From the NCBI GenBank assembly GCA_947630285.1, contig CANRHD010000014.1:1-60326 (forward strand): a DNA stretch of 60,326 bases, given 5' to 3'. Both the position numbers and the translations under genes were made by a program. Source of the DNA: an uncultured Clostridia bacterium. Lineage in GTDB: Bacteria > Bacillota > Clostridia > Oscillospirales > Acutalibacteraceae. Shown piece by piece: positions 1 to 6,503 of this stretch (its first letter is position 1; every line of letters starts with the position of its first letter). Under the pieces are notes generated by a model. It saw only the letters and a program-made list of their open reading frames with translations, ran no database searches and was not told the origin of the DNA.

Positions 1-1
1 G

Positions 2-112
2 CTCCACTCCAAAGGCGGACAAAAACATAACTTATCTGATTTATTAAAAAACTTACACACTTTTCTTGACAAAGCCGATTTACTTAGTAAAATCAACAGT
101 TTACTTTATTAA
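2..112 (+). CDS. C-terminal end of an unidentified protein (partial)
   Basis: An open frame enters from the left edge and ends at TAA 110-112. It gives 36 residues, mostly leucine- and lysine-rich helix. It would be the only plus-strand ICE gene apart from the methyltransferase at 4,623, and it converges on the minus-strand operon. The hairpin at 177-219 followed by T-rich sequence could terminate it. The fragment is too short to assign a family, and it may be a chance frame. Confidence 0.3.
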   Translation, partial: LHSKGGQKHNLSDLLKNLHTFLDKADLLSKINSLLY

Positions 113-176
113 TTTTTTTCTGCTGTAACATATTTTCAAGTGGGTAGTTCATTTCACCTATCATCATGACAGGTGG

Positions 177-225
177 CACCTGCCGCCGAGAAGGCATAGT
201 TGTCTCTTGGCGGTAGGTGTTTTTC
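177..225. terminator. Strong hairpin downstream of the HTH gene
   Basis: Arms 177-191 and 205-219 form a 15-bp stem with two G-T pairs and a 13-nt loop. On the plus strand it is followed by T-rich sequence, so it may end the plus-strand frame that stops at 112. On the minus strand it follows the HTH gene. There it is next to a second, shorter hairpin (155-159 with 171-175) whose arm covers the AGGTG in front of an ATG at 150-152. That ATG opens only 19 codons. Confidence 0.5.
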
Positions 226-237
226 ATTTTCTGTGTT

Positions 238-498
238 TCATTTTTTCTGTATTTTGTAAAGTAAACTGCTTTTGCCGCCTTTTTCACGGTATCGTTGTTC
301 AGTTGATATAAGTCCTGCTTTCCGTAAATCGTGTAGCGCTCTGCGAACAGTAGATTGCGAAAGTTTCAGTTCCTTTGCTATTGTCGGAATTGCAGGCCAA
401 CATTCGCCGTTTTTGTTTGCTCGGTCATAAAGATAGATATATACGGACACTGCACGGTGAGGCAAATCCATACGGTATAAAAAATCAAGTCTGCCCAT
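238..498 (-). CDS. Winged helix-turn-helix protein of ICE
   Basis: An 86-residue protein that is almost entirely one DNA-binding domain. The helix-turn-helix spans about residues 35-65 (pattern IAKELKLSQSTVRRAL), followed by a short wing ending in SSLLY. Its start lies inside the last codons of the coupling-protein gene (14-bp overlap), so translation is probably coupled. Small HTH_36-like proteins of this kind are common in Firmicutes ICEs as regulators or remnants of replication initiators. The exact target is unknown. Confidence 0.7.
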   Translation of the reverse strand: MGRLDFLYRMDLPHRAVSVYIYLYDRANKNGECWPAIPTIAKELKLSQSTVRRALHDLRKAGLISTEQRYREKGGKSSLLYKIQKK

Positions 499-2425
499 TT
501 TGACTCACCTCATTCGGACTTGGTTTTATTTCTTCGGCTCGGCGGCTCGGCGGTGTTGAATTTATTTGTCCACCGTTTTTCTTCTTACTTGCCGGAGAGT
601 GTTCACGAACATAGTTTTCTTTCTGACTTTTCGTACCTCCGGATTCACTGTCATTCGTATCCTGTTTTTGAAGCCAATCGGGATGATATTTCTGCACTAT
701 ACCGTCAATAATGTCCTTCTTATCGGCATATTTAACCTCTCTGTTTCCATTATCCGCTACGGTGTACGGCTTATCGTCATTAAACTTGATGCCCCATTTG
801 TAAAACAGTTTGAGCTTTACTCGCATAGGATGCACACCTGTTTTCATTACAATGAACTGACCTTTGGGCATGGATTTCAGTTCATCGGGAGTCATCAACG
901 GCCGTTCAATCATCTGCAAGGACTGTGACGGATCGTTTTTGCTCCTTGACACAGAGCCGGACATAACCGTTCTGCTCCCGAGCGCTTTGGAAAGTATTTC
1001 TGCCGAGCTGCTGTTTGGCGCAAAACCGCCGAACAAAGTTAACTGCGTATTATCTACAATAATCTCTGCGCCTTCTTTTCCGTAGTTTTTATCAAGCTGT
1101 GCAAACGATTGAATAATCGGTACAATTTGTAACCGCCTTGAACGAGAAGCTGAAAACATCATTTCTGCACTTTCTATCTTCGGCAGTGTGCCGAACTCAT
1201 CACAGAAGAATACACATCGGTTTTTGAGTTTGCCGCCTTGCTCATCTGCTACGGCAAGTATTTCTCGGTATAACTGCTGTATAATCAATGAAATCATGAA
1301 AAAGGTATTGGGGTTTTCTTCGGGCATAATTACAAATATTGCAGATTTTTCATTGCAGAACTTTTCAGCGTCTATCTCTGTATCAAAACACAAAAGCTGT
1401 TCCAATTCCGAATCAAGAAAAGAATTGAGCCTTGATAGCGCTGTACTCATAACACTTGCCATTGATTGCTCGGCAGTATTGAGCGCTGCACCTGCAAACC
1501 ATTTTGCTTTGTGATCATTCGGGAGCATTTCCATTAACTGCTGAAACTGATTTTTACCTTTGTGATTTGACGGTGCAAGTAACTCCTGAATAATTTTAAA
1601 CACCGATACAATATGCCTTTTCTCGGGTTCGCAAAATTCAGCTACAAGCAAAATGGTTGCAGTCAGCAGACCCTCGGCGGCGTCATAGAAATATGCGTTT
1701 TGACCGAATGATGCGGCGTCCATTCCCGAAAGAATAATTGTTTTTGATATGATTTTTGCATATTTCTCGGCTTTGGCTTTGTAAACCAATTCTCCGTTTG
1801 CCTGATACAAATCCATATACTTGTTGACAAGGTGCAAAAGGTTGTTTCCATTACTTCGAGTGGGATTACGCAAATCGATAACCGAAACATTGTAACCGTA
1901 TTGTTTAGCTATATTCCCGTAGTTGCGGCAGACATCGCCTTTGGTGTCGGTGGAAAGCCAGCTCATACCGCTTGCACATGCATACTCAATACACGGGTAA
2001 AGCCAATAGGCGGTTTTACCTACGCCTGCCGCACCGATCATAAGCACATGGACATCGCCTGTATCCACCATAGCGGTTGTATTATGATTTGGTCCTGTAC
2101 ATCCTACAACAATGCCTTGCGGCAAAGGTTTCTGAACAGTTTTATCGGCGTTTCGTTTTAATAAGTTTTTATTAACAATTCGGGTATATGTCGGCGTTTG
2201 GTTATTTTTTGCCTGATTACGCCATTTTTCAGGTGTAAACGGAATGTGACAGTAAGTTTTTTGTATTTCGGCTTTTGTTGCCCACCGAGCAGTGCCGTGC
2301 TGACCGTCACCGACAGTCTTTGATTTAATATTGTTTAAATTGTAGATATGAGCAAACAAGGTAATACTGCCAAGAACACAGAATATCCCGGCGGCAACCA
2401 ATATTAAATTGACAATGCCTGACAT
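485..2425 (-). CDS. VirD4/TraG-type conjugal coupling ATPase
   Basis: This 646-residue membrane ATPase should bring the relaxase-bound DNA strand to the type IV secretion channel. A hydrophobic N-terminal helix spans residues 3-27. Walker A is GAAGVGKT at 131-138 and a Walker B-like stretch ending FFCDEFG is near 406-412. A low-complexity, charged tail of about 80 residues follows the ATPase domain. Length and motifs fit the VirD4/TraG family. The gene overlaps the upstream primase gene by 22 bp and the downstream HTH gene by 14 bp, which indicates one translationally coupled unit. Confidence 0.93.
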   Translation of the reverse strand: MSGIVNLILVAAGIFCVLGSITLFAHIYNLNNIKSKTVGDGQHGTARWATKAEIQKTYCHIPFTPEKWRNQAKNNQTPTYTRIVNKNLLKRNADKTVQKPLPQGIVVGCTGPNHNTTAMVDTGDVHVLMIGAAGVGKTAYWLYPCIEYACASGMSWLSTDTKGDVCRNYGNIAKQYGYNVSVIDLRNPTRSNGNNLLHLVNKYMDLYQANGELVYKAKAEKYAKIISKTIILSGMDAASFGQNAYFYDAAEGLLTATILLVAEFCEPEKRHIVSVFKIIQELLAPSNHKGKNQFQQLMEMLPNDHKAKWFAGAALNTAEQSMASVMSTALSRLNSFLDSELEQLLCFDTEIDAEKFCNEKSAIFVIMPEENPNTFFMISLIIQQLYREILAVADEQGGKLKNRCVFFCDEFGTLPKIESAEMMFSASRSRRLQIVPIIQSFAQLDKNYGKEGAEIIVDNTQLTLFGGFAPNSSSAEILSKALGSRTVMSGSVSRSKNDPSQSLQMIERPLMTPDELKSMPKGQFIVMKTGVHPMRVKLKLFYKWGIKFNDDKPYTVADNGNREVKYADKKDIIDGIVQKYHPDWLQKQDTNDSESGGTKSQKENYVREHSPASKKKNGGQINSTPPSRRAEEIKPSPNEVSQNGQT

Positions 2426-3369
2426 CGCCTTTCACTTCCTCTCTCATCGTTTTTATTAGGCAGAAAAAAATCCGCACTTTTGTGCGGAGCATTGTTTGCA
2501 GCAAACTGTAAATCTTCATTCCAATCTTTAAGTTTAGGAACAAGAATTTCGTATTCTATACCAAGTGCGAAAAGCTTGGTACTGATTTTATTTGCCGCAG
2601 TCTGTCCAGGATCGTCACTATCGAAACATATATAAACTTTTTTAATACATGGGTTATCTTTAAGGCATTGAAAAAGCACCCTGTCCGAAACGGAGCAGGA
2701 TGCTGCATAACTGTGATTTTTCCAATTTGTTTTGTGCATAGATATGAAGCTAAGCATATCAATCGGCGCTTCAAAAAGGTATATTTTATTGCTTGAACCA
2801 AACCAATGGAAACTGTATTCAGGCTGACTGTTTGAAGTATTTCCCTTAAATGTACTTCCTTTGCCGATTCCTCGCTTGTTGGCGTGTCGGGGAACGCCGT
2901 TTTTATCAAAGCCTACAAATACCGCATTGTGGTAATCCGCCGATTCGTAAATCAAACCTTTATCTTCAAAGGCTTGATACACATCTTCGTCAATTCCTCT
3001 TGTTTGTAAAAGATAGGCTTTAACCCTTGAATTGTTTTTATTCGTCGGCGGTAATTTAAACGGCTTTACTTCCTTAACAACATGCGGAGAAGTTTTAATT
3101 GTACCGCCAATGTTACCGAGCAAATACTCAACTGCTTCGGGATAGGATTTGTTACAGAACCTGCGGACAAAATCAATTGCGTCACCGCCGACCCGTTCAT
3201 ATTGATGATACCACAAGTTACCTCTGATCGTTATTTTCTGCGAGCCGTCTTTCCATTCCCACTCTTTACCGGAGCGTTTCAAAATTTCGCCCTGACTGCG
3301 AAGAAGTTCAACAAGGTCTGTTCTACGGGCTTGTTCTTTTTGCTCATTAGAAAATCGTATAAATGACAT
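2404..3369 (-). CDS. Toprim domain primase-like protein (DUF3991/Toprim type)
   Basis: A 321-residue protein probably involved in priming or nucleic-acid processing of the transferred strand. The N-terminal half has the DUF3991-like pattern (GGDAIDFVRRF near 61-71). The C-terminal half has a Toprim fold: the conserved Glu in YLFEAPIDML near 200 and the DxD in CFDSDDPG near 250-252. A zinc-finger CHC2 motif is not evident, so it is a shortened primase-like protein rather than a full DnaG. A strong AAGGAG site precedes the ATG. It overlaps virD4 by 22 bp. Confidence 0.82.
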   Translation of the reverse strand: MSFIRFSNEQKEQARRTDLVELLRSQGEILKRSGKEWEWKDGSQKITIRGNLWYHQYERVGGDAIDFVRRFCNKSYPEAVEYLLGNIGGTIKTSPHVVKEVKPFKLPPTNKNNSRVKAYLLQTRGIDEDVYQAFEDKGLIYESADYHNAVFVGFDKNGVPRHANKRGIGKGSTFKGNTSNSQPEYSFHWFGSSNKIYLFEAPIDMLSFISMHKTNWKNHSYAASCSVSDRVLFQCLKDNPCIKKVYICFDSDDPGQTAANKISTKLFALGIEYEILVPKLKDWNEDLQFAANNAPHKSADFFLPNKNDERGSERRCQALSI

Positions 3370-3468
3370 TTTATCCTCTCCTTAAAATTTTTGTAAAATT
3401 TTTCAACTTTTTGTCACATTTTCGTCTTTTTAGCTGTTGTATGTATATGAAGGGGTTAAATATATTGT

Positions 3469-4377
3469 TTATAGGCTAAAGAACATCTTGTTTCTCGGGT
3501 GTTTTGACTCTAATATTTCACGGGTTTTACCTGTGCTTATGTGCGTGTAAATCTGCGTGGTCGCAATGGAGCTGTGCCCGAGAAATTGCTGAATATACCG
3601 TATATCAACATCTTCGTTGTGAAGTTCGGTTGCAAATGTGTGCCTGAACATATGCGGTGTAATGTGCAACGGCGCACCGACAGCCTTCGCATAATCATTC
3701 ACCATATACCGTATGGACTGCTCGGACAAGCGATTGCCCAATCTGTTTACAAGCAAATAGTTCAAATTGTATGAGCGAACGGACAGGTAATTGTTTATCA
3801 TCTTGCTCAAATCATTGCTTATGCACATAATGCGCTCCTTTGAGCCCTTGCCGAATATACGGATTGTGTTATCCCCGAGATTTATTGCTGAGATTTTTAA
3901 ATTTGACACCTCAGATACCCTCATACCTGTTGAAAACAGCAATTCAAGGACAACTATATTGTGTAAGGTTACTTCCTTTTGAAATGCGGTAAGCGATACG
4001 GAATATTGCTTGTAGGCGTAAGCGAGCATATCCTGAATACAGCTTAGCGGTATTGTCCTCGGCAGTTTAATAGGCTCTTTGTATTTGAGAATGATTTTAT
4101 GAAACGGGTTGAAATCAATAATGTCCTCAATCTCCATATATCTGTAAAAGGCTTTAACGCAGGCAATCTTTCGCTTGGCGCTTTTGGGCTTGTACCGGCT
4201 GTGCAGAATATTGATATATGAATTGAGCTCGTTTTTATCAAAGCAGTCACGCCCGTTCATAAAGATGCAAAACTGCTTTAAATCGATTTTGTAAGCCTTG
4301 AGAGTTAAATCGCTCAAACCTTTAAGCGACTTGCAGGCAATTAAATATTTATCTTTTTCTTCACTTAAATTAAACAT
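3469..4377 (-). CDS. Tyrosine recombinase (XerD-like)
   Basis: A 302-residue site-specific recombinase. All catalytic positions are visible: Arg in TGMRVSE (about 153), Lys in GKGSKER (about 180), HMFRH (His 242 and Arg 245), His in LGHSS (268) and the nucleophile Tyr in QIYTH (277). The open frame extends 40 codons upstream, but I chose the ATG at 4,377 because it has GGAGGA seven bases ahead and gives the family's normal length. The gene lies between the primase and an inverted-repeat-flanked two-gene cassette. It could be the ICE integrase, but its position next to the repeats suggests it acts on the cassette. A hairpin overlaps its ribosome-binding site. Confidence 0.9.
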   Translation of the reverse strand: MFNLSEEKDKYLIACKSLKGLSDLTLKAYKIDLKQFCIFMNGRDCFDKNELNSYINILHSRYKPKSAKRKIACVKAFYRYMEIEDIIDFNPFHKIILKYKEPIKLPRTIPLSCIQDMLAYAYKQYSVSLTAFQKEVTLHNIVVLELLFSTGMRVSEVSNLKISAINLGDNTIRIFGKGSKERIMCISNDLSKMINNYLSVRSYNLNYLLVNRLGNRLSEQSIRYMVNDYAKAVGAPLHITPHMFRHTFATELHNEDVDIRYIQQFLGHSSIATTQIYTHISTGKTREILESKHPRNKMFFSL

Positions 4378-4385
4378 AAAAAATC

Positions 4386-4417
4386 CTCCGTGTAATGATA
4401 CAAACATTATGACGGAG
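4386..4417 (-). promoter_or_regulatory. Hairpin covering the recombinase ribosome-binding site
   Basis: On the minus-strand RNA, arms at 4,417-4,412 and 4,391-4,386 (6 bp) and at 4,409-4,405 and 4,397-4,393 (5 bp) form one stem. The outer 3' arm runs into the GGAGGA that serves the ATG at 4,377. Translation of the recombinase could be held down by this fold. The same dyad could instead be a protein-binding operator. Confidence 0.5.
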
Positions 4418-4558
4418 AATGTTAAAAAAGTCGATTGAAAATGATAAATTTTTGCAAAAAGTGTGCAATTTTGTCGCTTTTTTATGCTTTTTTGCATTTG
4501 GGGTTGTTTTATTTAGCATTATGTGCTATTTAAAAATAGAAAGATTATATTTTATGTG

Positions 4559-4605
4559 AAGGATAATAAGAAATTATTTTATAATAACTATTTATTATTG
4601 TAAGA
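4559..4605 (+). repeat. Left 47-bp inverted repeat of cargo cassette
   Basis: A sequence identical, in reverse complement, to 6,355-6,401 over 47 bases. It ends 17 bp before the methyltransferase start and contains a TATAAT at 4,580-4,585 that could serve as a -10 box. It also has partial internal dyad symmetry (ATAATAA near one end, TTATTAT near the other), as recombinase core sites often do. No clear target-site duplication is visible outside it. Confidence 0.9.
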
Positions 4606-4622
4606 AAAAATTATGGTGAAAT

Positions 4623-5345
4623 ATGAGCAATATAGATCTCGAACAAGTAAAACAATTATATAATAAGATGGATAACATATGGCCACTAGATGATAAATGG
4701 TATATGCACACATATAAAGAAATATCACTGTATTTAAAGGAATTTGAAAAAGCGCATAATATCAACTCAAATACATTGATACTAAATGCTGGATCTGCTG
4801 GGAATACATATGGCATTTTAGGAAAACATTTTCATATTGATATTTCCGAAAAGCACTTACTTAATATTCCAAATTCGACGGTTGGTAATATAGAAGAAAT
4901 GCCTTTTGACGACTCGTCCTTCGATGTATGTATTTGCGTTGGCTCGGTAATAAATTACTGTGATGCTATGTGCTCTTTAGGTGAAATATATCGTGTATTA
5001 AAGCCTAAAGGACTTTTAGTTCTTGATTACGATCAAAGCAAGAGTTTCGAGTTTATTGGTACATCATACTATTCTAAAAGTGCTGAAATAATTGAAACAT
5101 TTAACAGTGGACACACCGACAAAACTTGGATATACTCAGAAGAATACATTACTTCTATATTAAAATCTTGTCATTTTATTATACAAAAAACGCATCATTA
5201 TCATTGTATTTCACCACTTGCATATCGTTTCCTAAAAGACGAAACCAAAGCAAGTAAATATGCTACTTGGGATAAACTGTTCTCTAAGCTTCCCATCTTA
5301 AAAAATATATCTTGTAATATTATTTTAACTGCTCAAAAAACTTAG
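4623..5345 (+). CDS. SAM-dependent methyltransferase, class I
   Basis: A 240-residue Rossmann-fold methyltransferase. The SAM loop is LILNAGSAGN (about 52-61), an unusual variant of the common DxGxG pattern. An acidic position is at HIDIS (71-75). The core continues with PFDDSSFDVCICVGSVINY (94-112) and VLKPKGLLVLDYD (125-137), as in Methyltransf_11-type enzymes. The substrate cannot be told. It is one of the few plus-strand genes in the ICE. It converges on the GNAT-like gene and is A+T-rich. The ribosome-binding site is weak (GGTGA close to the ATG). Confidence 0.82.
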   Translation: MSNIDLEQVKQLYNKMDNIWPLDDKWYMHTYKEISLYLKEFEKAHNINSNTLILNAGSAGNTYGILGKHFHIDISEKHLLNIPNSTVGNIEEMPFDDSSFDVCICVGSVINYCDAMCSLGEIYRVLKPKGLLVLDYDQSKSFEFIGTSYYSKSAEIIETFNSGHTDKTWIYSEEYITSILKSCHFIIQKTHHYHCISPLAYRFLKDETKASKYATWDKLFSKLPILKNISCNIILTAQKT

Positions 5346-6333
5346 AAATAAGAGGTATTCTCACGAGCAGTTTCATAGCTTTCTCTTCTGAAAATGCCAA
5401 AAAAGATAGCCATACAAATATCATTACTACAAAAATTACTAATGCTATTATTAATTCGATATTCATTTTTTTAACTGCTAATATTACCCCTAACACGATT
5501 AAAGAAAATATTACAACAAAGAATAGTGCTTGCCATAGTTTTTTATTAATCGTACTTTCGTTTGGTATAATTTTATCCTCGGCCGACATTTTTTTGAAGG
5601 GATATCCATTTAATATGATTTCAGATTCGGAGACTGCGGAAACTATCTTTTCGTAATTTTCGGTTAGCTTTTTATAATTCTCTCCTTTATCAACTTCGTT
5701 ACGAAAAAAATTACAGTCCCATTCATGATAATAGTCAAAATAAATAGATTTAACTATGTCACAATAAGATTCTTTACTAATTGTATTTGATGAATAATTC
5801 CTTTGATATATCATCAATATGGCTTCCTGCTGACTATCAAAATTGTTTTGCTCTAAACAAGGTTGAATATATAACTGATTTACAACTTTGAAACCTTCAA
5901 GTTCGAATTTGGATATCTCTTCAATCGAAACAGTACCTGTGTTTTTCGTTAAAATCTCTATTCCAATATAATCGTAGTCTAGTTTAATAGAATTGAAATA
6001 TTCTATTATTAGCATAAAAAAACTATAAAAAGCACTATGTGTTTTGTATTTTGAATCAATAATAATATAATCTATAGCTATATAGCGTGTCTTCTTTATA
6101 AATGCTAGTTCTGCATAACCGATAATTTTATTGTTCAATTCAAGTCCAAAAAAGTATGGTTGAGAACTCCTAAATTCACTTTGATGCTCGACAGTCCAAA
6201 CTATTTCATTAATACTCGTCTTTTCATTGCGTGATACCGATCTTCTGTACACATCTAATACTTCTATAAATTTTTCGTCAGTATTACTTGAGAATAATTT
6301 TAATGAATATGTTAATTTGAGATTTGCTGACAT
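5320..6333 (-). CDS. GNAT-like N-acetyltransferase with two C-terminal membrane helices
   Basis: A 337-residue protein. Residues about 20-160 resemble a GNAT fold: a strand pair in YFFGLELNNKIIGYAEL, then RYIAIDYIIIDSKYK and a helix, where acetyl-CoA would bind. No clean R/Q-x-x-G-x-G/A loop is visible, so activity is uncertain. Two hydrophobic helices follow at about 267-287 and 291-313, then a short basic tail. A strong GGAGGA supports this start. The gene converges on the methyltransferase with a 26-bp overlap, and its upstream region is the right inverted repeat. A GNAT domain with a membrane anchor is uncommon; the role may be defence or surface modification, but that is only a guess. 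Confidence 0.6.
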   Translation of the reverse strand: MSANLKLTYSLKLFSSNTDEKFIEVLDVYRRSVSRNEKTSINEIVWTVEHQSEFRSSQPYFFGLELNNKIIGYAELAFIKKTRYIAIDYIIIDSKYKTHSAFYSFFMLIIEYFNSIKLDYDYIGIEILTKNTGTVSIEEISKFELEGFKVVNQLYIQPCLEQNNFDSQQEAILMIYQRNYSSNTISKESYCDIVKSIYFDYYHEWDCNFFRNEVDKGENYKKLTENYEKIVSAVSESEIILNGYPFKKMSAEDKIIPNESTINKKLWQALFFVVIFSLIVLGVILAVKKMNIELIIALVIFVVMIFVWLSFLAFSEEKAMKLLVRIPLISKFFEQLK

Positions 6334-6354
6334 GGTGCTCCTCCGGGACTTTCA

Positions 6355-6401
6355 TCTTACAATAATAAATAGTTATTATAAAATAATTTCTTATTATCCT
6401 T
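6355..6401 (-). repeat. Right 47-bp inverted repeat of cargo cassette
   Basis: This is the exact reverse complement of 4,559-4,605. It lies 21 bp upstream of the GNAT-like gene start, so both cassette genes begin just inside identical repeats. The bases immediately outside differ from those at the left copy. Confidence 0.9.
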
Positions 6402-6470
6402 TATTTAATAAAATGACTAAATTCAAAATCATATAAGCAAAAGACAAATATTGAAATGATATTCAAAGTT

Positions 6471-6499
6471 AAAGCCCACAGAACCATTCTGCAGGCTTT
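6471..6499 (-). terminator. Hairpin after the relaxase gene
   Basis: AAAGCC (6,471-6,476) pairs with GGCTTT (6,494-6,499), and CAGAA pairs with TTCTG inside, with one internal mismatch pair. It lies just past the relaxase stop on the minus strand. The T-tract that follows is weak, so termination may be partial, and the GNAT-like gene could receive read-through. Confidence 0.45.
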
Positions 6500-6503
6500 A
6501 GTT

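Larger units (their letters stand above)
4606..6354. mobile_element. Inverted-repeat-flanked two-gene cargo cassette
   Basis: The segment between the 47-bp inverted repeats holds two convergent genes whose 3' ends overlap by 26 bp. It is visibly more A+T-rich than the ICE genes around it, which points to separate acquisition. A tyrosine recombinase gene lies immediately outside the left repeat. This layout suits a recombinase-driven invertible segment, or a non-autonomous element with long terminal repeats. The sequence alone does not decide between them. Confidence 0.6.

Noticed and set aside
97-268. 12-bp inverted repeat (97-108 with 257-268)
   Set aside because: Both copies encode Ser-Leu-Leu-Tyr-like ends of two frames. 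The spacing is long and no other feature supports a site, so chance is likely.
93-287. 64-codon minus-strand frame overlapping the HTH gene end
   Set aside because: No ribosome-binding site at its start, it overlaps the HTH gene, and most of it is the hairpin region. Only the last 19 codons have an AGGTG before an ATG, and that is too short to call a gene.
3469-4377. Recombinase as the integrase that moves the whole ICE
   Set aside because: Possible, but not adopted as the main reading. It lies inside the transfer genes, not near the visible right end, and directly abuts an inverted-repeat cassette. The left end of the ICE is needed to decide.
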